Translations under genes and position numbers: made by a program
Shown here: one piece after another, positions 8,390 to 17,073 of the stretch
How the letters are laid out: every line of letters starts with the position of its first letter
How positions within the stretch are numbered: the stretch's first letter is position 1
Notes under the pieces: generated by a model
What the model saw: only the letters and a program-made list of their open reading frames with translations
What the model was told of the DNA's origin: nothing
Database searches by the model: none
Origin: Flavobacterium hydrocarbonoxydans
Lineage (GTDB): Bacteria; Bacteroidota; Bacteroidia; Flavobacteriales; Flavobacteriaceae
DNA: 64,000 nt
Assembly: GCF_009789235.1 (NCBI RefSeq)
Contig: NZ_WSTB01000002.1
Span: 1-64,000, forward strand
Direction of reading: 5' to 3'

Positions 8390-9022
8390 TTAAAAGTCTT
8401 TCCCTCTCATACCTGTAACCAAGCTAAAGGAATTAATTTTTTGATCTTGTAAGATATCCATAATTTTTTTGATTTTTGGATAATCTTCTTTTGCATCACC
8501 TTTTATAGCAATTTGCAATTCTTTAGTTCCTCCACTAAGATCAATTGCTGCTCTTCTAGAAACCAACAACCAATCTTTTAATTGATTATCTAAAGAATCC
8601 ATTGGAATTCCCGGCTGAGGCGCTTTACTTCTGTCAGCAGCTTTCATATCAATGATCTGTTTCAAATTTGCAAGAGGCACACCGAAGTCGTCCATTAATG
8701 CAAATTTCGCTTTATCTTCTTCTGAAAACTCAACACCTAATTTTGTTCCCATTCCAGCAAGAGTTTCTTTACGCAACTCTCTTCCTTTCATGTCAAAAAA
8801 CACTTTACTAACTCCATCTTTTCCTTTACCAATTGTAATAATTGCTAAATCTGTATCTGGCATTTTAGTTAGTACAGTAGAAGAAGGCGTGTCAACTGGA
8901 AGTGCTTCAGGCACTTTAGCTGTAGCAGTCAAAATAAAGAACGTAAGCAAAAGGAATGCAACATCACACATCGCAGTCATATCTGTCGATGCCGACTTTT
9001 TTTTCATTTTTATTTTAGCCAT
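8390..9022 (-). CDS. exbD: ExbD/TolR biopolymer transport protein (first copy)
   Basis: 210 aa. Membrane helix at 12-34 (STDMTAMCDVAFLLLTFFI) with the proton-relay aspartate at D20. The periplasmic part is longer than in the partner ExbD, with an insertion near KQIIDMKAADRSKAPQPG. It lies between exbB and the second exbD. The sequence difference between the two copies suggests a heteromeric ExbD pair rather than a recent duplication. Confidence 0.92.
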   Translation of the reverse strand: MAKIKMKKKSASTDMTAMCDVAFLLLTFFILTATAKVPEALPVDTPSSTVLTKMPDTDLAIITIGKGKDGVSKVFFDMKGRELRKETLAGMGTKLGVEFSEEDKAKFALMDDFGVPLANLKQIIDMKAADRSKAPQPGIPMDSLDNQLKDWLLVSRRAAIDLSGGTKELQIAIKGDAKEDYPKIKKIMDILQDQKINSFSLVTGMRGKDF

Positions 9023-9072
9023 TCTCTTTTATTATTTTATTTTGATAATTTATAATTAAATATCAAAAATGA

Positions 9073-9894
9073 TTATTGTTTCAAACTTCCTCTGAATTTT
9101 CTGTAAGTGTTTACGATAGTAACACCAGCCTCATCGATAGAGTAAGTTAAATCATCAATTTTAGATGTAAAGAAATTGTAAGCAATAATTGCAAAAATAG
9201 ATGTAGAGATACCTGTTGCAGTGTTGATAAGTGCCTCAGAAATACCGTTTGCAAGTGCAGCCTGGTCTGGAGTTCCAGCAGAAGCTAACGCACCAAACGC
9301 TTTAATCATCCCTGATACAGTTCCTAATAATCCTCCTAAAGTTCCTAAAGATACTAAAGCAGAGATAATAGTCATGTTTTTCTCTAACATTGGCATTTCT
9401 AATGAAGTAGCCTCTTCGATTTCTTTGTGGATTACTTCTGAAGCCTCTTCACTGTTGAAACCTTCTTTTTTAACGTCTTGGTATTTAATCAAAGCAGATT
9501 TAATTGCGTTTGCAACAGAACCTTGTTGTTTGTCACAAGCAGCGATAGCAGCCTCGATGTTTCCTTCTTTAATGTTACCTTGTACATTTTTCATAAATGT
9601 ATCTAAGTTAGCTTTTCCAGCAGCTTTAGAAATAACAAAGAATCTCTCAAAAGAGAATACGATAACCATTAACAACATACCTAATAAAATTGGCACGATA
9701 AATCCTCCGTGATAAACCATTCCTAGTGTGTTTAATGGACGTCCTTCAACTGTTCCACCTTCAAAGTTAGATGGAGCTCCCATAACGAATTGCCAAATTA
9801 ACCATCCAACAAAAACACATGCTAAAATAATGATTCCTGAAATCATTCCTCCTCCATTTGAAGTACTCTCTTTTTTAACTTTAACGTTTGCCAT
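9073..9894 (-). CDS. exbB: ExbB/TolQ/MotA-family proton channel
   Basis: 273 aa. Membrane segments at about 17-38, 58-85, 175-200 and 213-240. The last two contain the family's pore pattern (LGTLGGLLGTVSGMIKAF and ALINTATGISTSIFAIIAYNFF), in which the threonine-rich helices line the proton path. An extra N-terminal helix is usual for Bacteroidota. First gene of the operon running to 4150; a -7 motif TAAATTTG is found on the minus strand at 9960-9967. Confidence 0.92.
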   Translation of the reverse strand: MANVKVKKESTSNGGGMISGIIILACVFVGWLIWQFVMGAPSNFEGGTVEGRPLNTLGMVYHGGFIVPILLGMLLMVIVFSFERFFVISKAAGKANLDTFMKNVQGNIKEGNIEAAIAACDKQQGSVANAIKSALIKYQDVKKEGFNSEEASEVIHKEIEEATSLEMPMLEKNMTIISALVSLGTLGGLLGTVSGMIKAFGALASAGTPDQAALANGISEALINTATGISTSIFAIIAYNFFTSKIDDLTYSIDEAGVTIVNTYRKFRGSLKQ

Positions 9895-10275
9895 TTTTTT
9901 TTAAATTTTAATAGTTTTAAATAATTTTATTTTTTAGTTATATTTAACTTGTAGAGGAGCAAATTTATACGTTTAGTTTAAATAAAAAAACTTTTTTTAA
10001 TTTTATTGAAGCAAATTTAACTTGAAATTAAAAAATATCTCATTAATTTGTTTAACTCCTATTTTTGATAAAACAAAAAAAAGGGCAAATAATATAAAAA
10101 TTACAACGTTTTAGTAAATATTCAAACAATCCATTGATATCTTCTTAAAAAGTTGCGAAATTGTTTTTTGTTGCGTTTTACCACTAAAAAAGCTTTTTCC
10201 TACTAAAAAAAATGAATCATTAATGTTAAAAAAACCAGCGAAATACTTATAACCCTCTAAATTACAAATAAAAAC
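9895..10275. other. A/T-rich divergent intergenic region, exbB / DUF853
   Basis: 381 bp without a credible gene between two divergent genes. It is strongly A/T-rich. A minus-strand -7 motif TAAATTTG (9960-9967) probably serves exbB. I saw no clear promoter for the plus-strand ATPase gene and no stable hairpin. Confidence 0.5.
9960..9967 (-). promoter_or_regulatory. -7 promoter motif for the exbB operon
   Basis: TAAATTTG on the minus strand, 65 bp upstream of the exbB ATG. It fits TAnnTTTG; no -33 TTTG was found at the usual spacing. Confidence 0.45.
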
Positions 10276-11796
10276 ATGAATAAAAAAGATAATTTCATTA
10301 AAGATATAACCAATGGCTACCAATCTAAAGGGGGAAGCATCACTTTGGGAGGTGCAATTTTAGACGGTGAAGCAATAGCCGGGGCTCACGTAAAAATCCC
10401 GTTGAAAACCTTAAACAGACACGGTCTTATTGCCGGCGCAACCGGAACCGGTAAAACCAAAACGATTCAGGTTTTCTCTGAACAATTATCAAATGCAGGA
10501 ATTCCGGTTTTGATGATGGATATTAAAGGTGATTTTAGTGGGATTGCCAAAGAAGGAAAAGAAGAAGGTTTTATTACAGATCGTCATACCAAAATAAACC
10601 TACCTTATACTATAGCCTCATTTCCTGTTGAGCTAATGTCACTGTCTAAACAAAACGGTGTTCGATTGCGTGCGACTGTTTCTGAGTTTGGGCCTGTGCT
10701 GTTTTCGCGAATTCTGGATTTGAATGATACCCAGGCTGGAGTTGTTGCTGTAATCTTTAAATATTGCGATGATAACAAAATGCCTTTATTGGATTTAAAA
10801 GACATTAAAAAAGTCATTAATTATATTACCGAAGAAGGCAAAGAGGAGATTGCTGAAAACTATGGTAAGATTTCGACCTCAACGACCGGAACTATTCTTC
10901 GTAAAATAATTGAACTCGAACAACAGGGCGGTGATCTGTTTTTTGGCGAATTGTCTTTTGAAATTGACGATTTGATGCGGATCGACGAAAACGGAAAAGG
11001 ATACGTAAACATCATCCGCCTGACGGATATTCAGGACAAACCAAAACTGTTTTCGACTTTTATGCTGAGTTTATTGGCAGAGATTTACCAGCAAATGCCT
11101 GAAAAAGGAGATGCTGACCAACCCGAATTAGTGATTTTTATTGATGAAGCACACCTGATATTCAACGAAGCGAGCAAAGCTTTATTGGAACAAATAGAGA
11201 CTATCGTAAAACTGATCCGTTCTAAAGGTGTTGGCGTTTATTTTGTAACGCAAAACCCTATGGACGTTCCGAGTGGTGTTCTGGCACAGTTAGGTTTAAA
11301 AATCCAGCATGCCCTGAGAGCTTTTACAGCCAATGACAGACAAGCGATTAAAAAAACAGCTGACAATTACCCAACGTCTGATTATTATAAAACCGATGAA
11401 TTACTGACGAGTTTAGGAATTGGAGAAGCTTTGGTTACTGCGCTAAACGAAAAAGGTGTCCCTACTCCGCTGGTTGCTACCATGATGCGTGCTCCACAAA
11501 GCCGAATGGACATTTTGAGCGATGATGAAATCGAAGATATCAACTCAAAATCGAAACTGGTAAAAAAATACAGTGAAGAAATGGATCGTGAAAGTGCTTA
11601 CGAAATACTAAACAAAAAGATAGAAGAAGCCAATCAGGCCAGCGCAGCAGCCGAAGAAGAACAAGCCGAAACGAAATCATCAAAATCTGAGCCGAGCACA
11701 GCAAGTGTGGTAGGGAAATCGGTATTGAAAGTCGTTACGAGCGCTACCTTTATAAGAGGTGTTTTTGGAGTACTTTCTAAAATATTCAAAAAGTAA
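10276..11796 (+). CDS. HerA-like DUF853 ATPase
   Basis: 506 aa P-loop ATPase of the HerA/FtsK superfamily, DUF853 group. Walker A GATGTGKT is at 54-61, Walker B VIFIDEAH at 286-293, and a sensor-like YFVTQNP at about 325. The C-terminal 70 residues are Glu/Ala/Ser-rich and end in a basic helical stretch (VVTSATFIRGVFGVLSKIFKK), perhaps a membrane-associating tail. DUF853 proteins are thought to move DNA or proteins, but their role is unproven. It stands alone: divergent from exbB and convergent with kmo across a repeat array that begins 13 bp past its stop. Confidence 0.85.
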   Translation: MNKKDNFIKDITNGYQSKGGSITLGGAILDGEAIAGAHVKIPLKTLNRHGLIAGATGTGKTKTIQVFSEQLSNAGIPVLMMDIKGDFSGIAKEGKEEGFITDRHTKINLPYTIASFPVELMSLSKQNGVRLRATVSEFGPVLFSRILDLNDTQAGVVAVIFKYCDDNKMPLLDLKDIKKVINYITEEGKEEIAENYGKISTSTTGTILRKIIELEQQGGDLFFGELSFEIDDLMRIDENGKGYVNIIRLTDIQDKPKLFSTFMLSLLAEIYQQMPEKGDADQPELVIFIDEAHLIFNEASKALLEQIETIVKLIRSKGVGVYFVTQNPMDVPSGVLAQLGLKIQHALRAFTANDRQAIKKTADNYPTSDYYKTDELLTSLGIGEALVTALNEKGVPTPLVATMMRAPQSRMDILSDDEIEDINSKSKLVKKYSEEMDRESAYEILNKKIEEANQASAAAEEEQAETKSSKSEPSTASVVGKSVLKVVTSATFIRGVFGVLSKIFKK

Positions 11797-11808
11797 AAAA
11801 AATATTTA

Positions 11809-11945
11809 ACCATATAAGTGATATAAGTTCATTTTACTCTGTGCGCAAAGCATTATATTTACTTATATCACTTATTCATACAAATAGAATTCAGCAAAGA
11901 CAACCTAAGCGCAAAGCTTTAATTTACTTATATCACTTATATAGT
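11809..11945. repeat. Terminal-inverted-repeat element, array unit 1
   Basis: Bounded by ACCATATAAGTGATATAAG at the left and its near-perfect reverse complement ACTTATATCACTTATATAGT at the right. Internally it has two GCGCAAAGC boxes, each followed by TTACTTATATCACTTAT-like sequence. Units 1-3 repeat every 152-153 bp. Small ORFs that cross it are not credible genes. Confidence 0.85.
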
Positions 11946-11961
11946 TTAAAAAAAATATTTA

Positions 11962-12097
11962 ACCATATAAGTGATATAAGTTCATTTTTCTCTGTCGCAA
12001 AGCATTATATTTACTTATATCACTTATTCATACAAATTGAATTCAGCAAAGACAACCTAAGCGCAAAGCTTTAATTTACTTATATCACTTATATAGT
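11962..12097. repeat. Terminal-inverted-repeat element, array unit 2
   Basis: Second unit, almost identical to unit 1 with scattered single-base changes (for example CTCTGTCGC instead of CTCTGTGCGC). Units are separated by an A-rich spacer of about 16 bp. Confidence 0.85.
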
Positions 12098-12113
12098 TTA
12101 AAAAAAATATTTA

Positions 12114-12250
12114 ACCATATAAGTGAAATAAGTTCATTTTTCTCTGTGCGAAAAACATTATATTTACTTATATCACTTATTCATACAAATAGAATTCAGC
12201 AAAGACAACCTAAGCGCAAAGTTTTAATTTACTTATATCACTTATATGGT
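12114..12250. repeat. Terminal-inverted-repeat element, array unit 3
   Basis: Third unit. Its right terminus ends in TATGGT like the single-copy elements at 31544-31723 and 41844-42025, while units 1 and 2 end in TATAGT. The right end lies 8 bp from the kmo stop codon. Confidence 0.85.
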
Positions 12251-12258
12251 TTAAAAAA

Positions 12259-13599
12259 TTATGCGTTCAACAACTCCAAAATCTTATTTTCGATTTCGGG
12301 TGTGTTCCAGATATTTTCGATATTATCGATTCGTAGAATTTGCTTCATAATATTGTCCTGAAAATCCCCAATTGCCAAAGCTTCGGCATAGGGGCGATCA
12401 CTAAAAGTTACCCTACTATATAAAGGTATCCATTTGTCAGGATGTTTTTCAGAGAATAGCTTTTCGATTTTCTTTTGAAGCAGAAATTTCTCATCGGCAG
12501 TTTTAGTGCTCATTTCCATGAAATTTCGGTATGAAAGTTCTGCAATTGCATCGGCATTGGGTTTTCTGGAAATCTGATATTCAGAGAAAATGGTCTTCCA
12601 GTCGTTTCCGTATTTTTCGATCATTTCGTTCAAAACGGTAATATCTTCAAAACCGGCATTCATACCCTGTCCGTAAAACGGAACAATCGCATGGCAGGCA
12701 TCACCAATCAGCGCAATTTTATCTTCGTATGTCCAGGGGAAACATTTCATGGTAACCAATGTACTGGTTGGATTCTTAAAGAAATCTTCGGCCAGTTTCG
12801 GAATCACTTCTATCGAATCCGGAAAGTTTTTCTCAAAGAAATCTTCGACCATTTTGCGATCTGTAAGTGACGCAAATGAATTCTCGCCTTCAAAAGGCAT
12901 AAATAACGTACAGGTAAAACTTCCGTCAAGATTAGGAAGCGCAATCAGCATGTATTCGCCGCGTGGCCAAATATGAAACGAATTTTTATCCAGTTTATGA
13001 GTCGCATCGGCATTGGCCGGAATGTTTAATTCTTTATACCCCATATTCAGGAATTCCTGCGAATAATTGAACATGCTCTGGCGCTGCATTCTGTGACGGA
13101 TTCTCGAAAACGCCCCATCAGCACCAAAAACCATATCGTATTTTCGTTCCTCCCACTCGCCTCTTTCGGTTTCGCCAATGTGCAAAGTAGCATCACTCAG
13201 TGTTACATCCCAGATTTTTTGGTCGAAATAAAATTCGGCACCGGCATTCTCCGCCAGATCAATCATTTTACGATTCAGCGTTCCTCTTGAAATCGAATAA
13301 ATCGCTTCTCCGTCTTGTCCGTAATTCTGAAAATTGAGTTTATCGACCAAATGTATTGCCCGTTTGTCCATCGGAATTGCGATTTCGCGCACCGGATCGC
13401 CTACGCCAACGCCATCAAGTGCTTTCCAGCCTCGGTTAGACATTGCCAGATTGATCGAACGACCCGAAAAATTTATTTTACGAATATCAGGACTACGATC
13501 ATAAACATGAACCGTGTGACCTTCTTTTTTAAGATAAATTGCTAATAGGGATCCAACCAATCCAGAACCTACAATAGCAATTTTAAGTGGAGTTTGCAT
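12259..13599 (-). CDS. kmo: Kynurenine 3-monooxygenase
   Basis: 446 aa FAD-dependent hydroxylase that makes 3-hydroxykynurenine from kynurenine with NADPH and O2. The dinucleotide motif IVGSGLVGSLLA is at about 9-20, the DG-type segment at VFGADGAFSRIRHRMQ, and the second FAD motif GDACHAIVPFYGQGMNAGFED near 308-328. Length matches bacterial KMO. ATG at 13599 is preferred to a TTG one codon earlier. Its partner kynureninase is 15 kb away (28586-29863). Nothing is fused or truncated. Confidence 0.95.
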   Translation of the reverse strand: MQTPLKIAIVGSGLVGSLLAIYLKKEGHTVHVYDRSPDIRKINFSGRSINLAMSNRGWKALDGVGVGDPVREIAIPMDKRAIHLVDKLNFQNYGQDGEAIYSISRGTLNRKMIDLAENAGAEFYFDQKIWDVTLSDATLHIGETERGEWEERKYDMVFGADGAFSRIRHRMQRQSMFNYSQEFLNMGYKELNIPANADATHKLDKNSFHIWPRGEYMLIALPNLDGSFTCTLFMPFEGENSFASLTDRKMVEDFFEKNFPDSIEVIPKLAEDFFKNPTSTLVTMKCFPWTYEDKIALIGDACHAIVPFYGQGMNAGFEDITVLNEMIEKYGNDWKTIFSEYQISRKPNADAIAELSYRNFMEMSTKTADEKFLLQKKIEKLFSEKHPDKWIPLYSRVTFSDRPYAEALAIGDFQDNIMKQILRIDNIENIWNTPEIENKILELLNA

Positions 13600-13690
13600 C
13601 AAGGAAAATCTAAATATAAGTTCGTAAAAATAAGTAATAAATACACAAAAGCTTAAAAATAAAGGAAATATTTATAATGGTATGGGCATG

Positions 13691-13711
13691 TCCCCGCCAA
13701 AAAAAGCGGGG
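13691..13711. repeat. GC hairpin beside structured repeat copy 3
   Basis: CCCCGC and GCGGGG arms around an A-rich loop, directly next to the structured repeat at 13711-13803. It could be an extension of that element or a terminator-like stem. It lies upstream of kmo, so it is not the kmo terminator. Confidence 0.5.
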
Positions 13712-13803
13712 TCGGGCTATCCGCTGTATTCCCGATTAACAAAAACTACGGCAAAAAAGCCTTGTTTTTCTAAATCGGGAGATGCCGCTCCTATCCCTCA
13801 TGC
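13711..13803 (-). ncRNA. Structured dispersed repeat, copy 3 (Flavo-1-like)
   Basis: Read on the minus strand: GGGATAGGAGCGG on the 5' side and CAGCGGATAGCCC on the 3' side enclose a long inner stem in which TCCCGATTTAG...AAAAACAAGGC pairs with GCCGTAGTTTTTGTTAATCGGG. Outer GGG pairs with CCC where copy 1 has CCCG with CGGG. The conserved loop with a swapped outer stem supports a selected structure. It lies in the 13603-13886 gap upstream of kmo. Confidence 0.5.
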
Positions 13804-13886
13804 GGCAGTTATTTTCATAAGAAAACTTATTTTATTTACGGTTTAATAGGAAAAATAAATATATTTGAAGGGAACAATAATACGCA

Positions 13887-13991
13887 ATGAACATTATCCA
13901 AACTATCAAAAATTGGCTAGATTGGAGACATTTTATTGCTGGTATAAACAAGTTGGCGGTAATTTTGCCACGAAAGAAACTTAACAATTAA
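13887..13991 (+). CDS. Possible short ORF upstream of the TPR gene
   Basis: 34 codons, beginning MNIIQTIKNWLDWRHF and ending PRKKLNN, 5 bp before the TPR gene. It begins a little like the next protein (WLDW versus MIDWYRR). It may be a leader peptide, a decayed duplicate, or chance. No domain is recognised. Confidence 0.2.
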   Translation: MNIIQTIKNWLDWRHFIAGINKLAVILPRKKLNN

Positions 13992-13996
13992 TAGAA

Positions 13997-14629
13997 ATGA
14001 TAGATTGGTATAGACGAAAAACTTGGACGAAAATAGATGAAGAAGAATTCTTTGCAAAACTTGGACGAGCAAGAAAAGATGGACGAGCTCAATATTTAAA
14101 AATACAAGCCATTGAATTAGTTTATACCAACGACAAAAAACTATTGGTCGTTGCTGAAACTTTGCTAAATAAAATGCTGGCGGAATATCCAAACGACAAT
14201 TTTAATAAAGGTTCGGCTTTGCACACTCTTGGCAATATTTACCAACAGCTCGATGACTATAAAATTGCAATTGACTACTATAAACAAGCACTTGATTTTG
14301 AACAAATTCATCCCAACGTTAAAACACAAGCATACTTAGATTATTCAGAGCTGATTATCAAAACCAACAAAGTAGAAAAATTTGATGATGTTGAAAACAT
14401 ATTACTTGAACGATATTCAGGGCTTTTGTTTCCGATAGCGAAATATAAAGTGAATTCTATTTTGTCAATAGTAAATAAACATAACAATAGACAAGATAAA
14501 GCAAAGCATTATGCAGAACTAGCAGAACAAAATGCAAACGCTGAAATTTCAGGACTGAGATACCATAAAACACTTGGCGTGGTAACTGAAAGAGAAGATT
14601 GGCTAGACAAAATTCTAAAAATTAAATAA
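13997..14629 (+). CDS. TPR-containing hypothetical protein
   Basis: 210 aa, no signal peptide, so probably cytoplasmic. Two or three TPR-like helical pairs are visible (GSALHTLGNIYQQLDDYKIA then IDYYKQALDFEQIHPNVK; later AKHYAELAEQNANAE). The family is not recognised. It opens an accessory block of unassigned genes (14-18 kb). TPR proteins of this size are sometimes immunity or adaptor proteins, but nothing here shows that. Confidence 0.6.
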   Translation: MIDWYRRKTWTKIDEEEFFAKLGRARKDGRAQYLKIQAIELVYTNDKKLLVVAETLLNKMLAEYPNDNFNKGSALHTLGNIYQQLDDYKIAIDYYKQALDFEQIHPNVKTQAYLDYSELIIKTNKVEKFDDVENILLERYSGLLFPIAKYKVNSILSIVNKHNNRQDKAKHYAELAEQNANAEISGLRYHKTLGVVTEREDWLDKILKIK

Positions 14630-14786
14630 AAACTACCACCAACAGCTACTCCAACGGATTTGGGCATTTGGCTTAATGGAAAATTAGTTTTGTATTTGGA
14701 ATGATTTGGCAAATCCGAAAATAGAGCTTAACATAGTCCCAAACCCAATGTAGTACAGAATGTTAACTGTAACCTTGATAAACACT

Positions 14787-15230
14787 ATGCAAAACAAGAA
14801 ACAATTTTTCTTCATTATATTTTTACTTTTACTTATAATTCTATTTGTATCTAATTCATATTCATTAGACTTCGCATCATCGGTTGTTCCGGGTTGGAAC
14901 ACAACTATATTTCCAACACATTATGTAATTATACCTACGATAATTTTGCTGTTCCTCATAGATTCGTTCATTTACTGGAAGCTCAAAAAAAGGAATAATA
15001 AGCATTCTAAAAAAATTGTCATCATCCATTTTATAATTACAACAATACTTGCTTTGTTAATCAAATGTCCTGAAATTTACTTTCAGGGAATTTATACTCA
15101 ACATACTGTTACAGAAATCTTGGGTATATTAGAAACATTTAAGTATATTTTTATAATTTTTGTCGTTTTACAGGTTATTTATATTCTTTATATTTTCAAA
15201 ACGCTTTTGAAAAAACAAGGCAATAACTAG
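14787..15230 (+). CDS. Hypothetical membrane protein
   Basis: About 147 aa with four predicted membrane helices (FFFIIFLLLLIILFV; YVIIPTIILLFLIDSFIYW; IVIIHFIITTILALLI; FIIFVVLQVIYILYI). The ATG at 14787 puts basic residues (MQNKKQ) just before helix 1; a longer frame from 14760 is possible. The topology resembles small DUF-type inner-membrane proteins, but no family is recognised. Confidence 0.5.
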   Translation: MQNKKQFFFIIFLLLLIILFVSNSYSLDFASSVVPGWNTTIFPTHYVIIPTIILLFLIDSFIYWKLKKRNNKHSKKIVIIHFIITTILALLIKCPEIYFQGIYTQHTVTEILGILETFKYIFIIFVVLQVIYILYIFKTLLKKQGNN

Positions 15231-15312
15231 CAGTATTTTAAGCAGATCCAAATCCCAAAGCACACGAAGTCTAGCAACTTAGTACCCACTCCAAATAAAC
15301 CTCAACCTATCC

Positions 15313-15912
15313 ATGAATTACACCAAATATTCTGATGATGAATTACTGGATTCTTATTCAACCATGATCGATTATTCCGGAAAAGCCAATCCAGACATTT
15401 TAGTCGAAATAGAAAACAGAGGCGGCATGGAAACTTTTCTGAAACGAAAAGAAAGCAACGAAAAGAACAAAAAAGAAATTGGCCGGATAAGCAAGGAAGT
15501 ACATGATGGCTGCAAAAACTTTGTAGGCGCTGATGTAGAATTCATTAAACAAGCTATTACCTCCGAAATTTTATCCAAAGAAGAACTTGATTCTTTAATC
15601 GAAAGAAAGTTTATCGAACATTCTGCTCTACTTGCAGACAAGGAAATCAATTCGAATACCATTGTCGGAAGCATTACAGGCACTTTGATTGGAGCCGTTC
15701 TGGGCGCACTGTTTCTGATTATTTGTACAGCAATCTTTAAAAAAATTCTATTTATTTTACTAATAGGTGTTTACGTAATTTCGTATCACACCATAAAATT
15801 CATTACCAAAAAATCCCGAAATAATATCGTTGTATTTATTGCCAGTTTAATTGCTACGATTCTGGCCTTGGGCATTGCATTATTTTTTGCAGGTATATTG
15901 CTTCATTGGTAG
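15313..15912 (+). CDS. Hypothetical protein with C-terminal membrane helices
   Basis: 199 aa. The N-terminal half is soluble and charged (about 1-110), starting NYTKYSDDELLDSYSTMIDY, with IENRGGMETFL like a short helical repeat. It is followed by membrane segments at about 115-135, 138-160 and 170-195. The family is not recognised. It lies just upstream of the 21-bp minisatellite. Confidence 0.55.
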   Translation: MNYTKYSDDELLDSYSTMIDYSGKANPDILVEIENRGGMETFLKRKESNEKNKKEIGRISKEVHDGCKNFVGADVEFIKQAITSEILSKEELDSLIERKFIEHSALLADKEINSNTIVGSITGTLIGAVLGALFLIICTAIFKKILFILLIGVYVISYHTIKFITKKSRNNIVVFIASLIATILALGIALFFAGILLHW

Positions 15913-15989
15913 AAAATTAACTCCCCATATTACTCTAACGCACTTTGATGCGTTTTACGATTTCTTGTAATCTCCTATAACCAGACCAA

Positions 15990-16200
15990 AAACCCCAAAT
16001 TTGACGTCGCTGATGTCAAATTTGACGTCTCTGATGCCAAATTTGACGTTCTCGATGTCAAATTTGGCGTCCCTGATGTCAAACTTGACGTCCCTGATGC
16101 CAAATTTGACGTTCCTGATGTCAAACTTGACGTCCCTGATGCCAAATTTGACGTTCCTGATGTCAAATTTGGCGTCCTTGACGTCAAATTTGACGTTTTT
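15990..16200. repeat. 21-bp minisatellite of near-palindromic units
   Basis: About ten units of 21 bp, consensus GATGTCAAATTTGACGTC plus CCT. Each unit core is nearly its own reverse complement; the last one, GACGTCAAATTTGACGTC (16179-16196), is a perfect 18-base palindrome. Units differ by transitions at fixed positions (GATGTC/GATGCC, GACGTC/GACGTT/GGCGTC). No stops occur on either strand because 21 is a multiple of 3, so heptapeptide ORFs (TSLMSNL; TSNLASG) appear on both; with no clear ribosome site these are probably artefacts. Confidence 0.9.
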
Positions 16201-16379
16201 CGGGGTTTTCTGTTCTAGCTCTCCTAAACAAACAAGCTTCAGAAGATAATTTTTTAGGTGGATTACTAATTAATGCTAAAAATAGATACATTTGAGAAAA
16301 CGTTAATAGACAAGAAAACCTGATTTTTAACTCTTATTTGAATTGAACAGCCAACTTTAAAAACAAATACCTTACAAGA

Positions 16380-16997
16380 ATGTATAATGAATGGTTAGAA
16401 ACTAAAAAGGAATTCAGAGGTGGTCTCATTCTTTCATCGATTATGGTATTTGCTTTATTAATATGGCCTGGGAATAAGATAGATACTTCGCAGGAAAACT
16501 TCATAAGAGAGACTGTTATCCTCCAGTCAAAACCTTTTTTTGATGAGGAAAGTCATGGCAAAAGCGGCACTGAACATTTTGTAAAATTAAATTTCACAGG
16601 AGATAAACGAGAATATCGAATTACCGGAATTGACTATAATTTTCTTCGATATGACGACTTCATTCAAATTGATTCTGGTGACACGCTTGAAATTGCCAGA
16701 ACTTCAAACAAAATCCATTCCTTATCCAAAAATGGATTCAACTATTTAAACTATACTAAAGCCGAAACTAATCGTGGACTGGTCATTTATTTTATAGGAT
16801 ACTTGTTTATACCAATCATTCCGATTTGTATTTTCGTTCAGTTTTTCAAAAAAAGACCCTATTATCGGTATAAAAATAAATTATATCCTATTCAGTTTGA
16901 CATCATTACATTTATAATTTTTACAGCAACTATTATTATACTCACCTTGAATATGCCTCACTTTCAAATAATTTCCAGTGGTGAGTTTTACAAATAA
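16380..16997 (+). CDS. Hypothetical membrane protein
   Basis: 205 aa with one N-terminal helix (about 14-31), a soluble domain of about 110 residues rich in beta-type sequence (HFVKLNFTGDKREYRITGIDYNF) and two C-terminal helices. The arrangement resembles DUF3592-like proteins, but I cannot assign it. It belongs with the similarly built 17074-18075 gene. Confidence 0.5.
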   Translation: MYNEWLETKKEFRGGLILSSIMVFALLIWPGNKIDTSQENFIRETVILQSKPFFDEESHGKSGTEHFVKLNFTGDKREYRITGIDYNFLRYDDFIQIDSGDTLEIARTSNKIHSLSKNGFNYLNYTKAETNRGLVIYFIGYLFIPIIPICIFVQFFKKRPYYRYKNKLYPIQFDIITFIIFTATIIILTLNMPHFQIISSGEFYK

Positions 16998-17073
16998 AAT
17001 ATAACCAAAGACGTATCTTTTTTATATTTACTTCATCAAAATGTATTTCCAAATTAAATTTTAAACCTAAAAA

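Noticed and set aside
10111..10323. Minus-strand 70-aa ORF upstream of and overlapping the DUF853 gene
   Set aside because: A/T-rich composition, overlaps the start of a well-supported gene on the other strand, and no family features.
11809..12250. CRISPR array
   Set aside because: Units are 152 bp apart, nearly identical throughout, with no unique spacers and no cas genes nearby.
11841..12361. Short plus-strand ORFs (MRKALYLLISLIHTNR and similar) inside the array
   Set aside because: They are translations of the repeat units, duplicate each other, and run into the kmo gene.
15975..16249. Heptapeptide-repeat ORFs on both strands of the minisatellite
   Set aside because: They arise because the 21-bp unit has no stop in any of these frames; no convincing ribosome site or neighbour supports translation.
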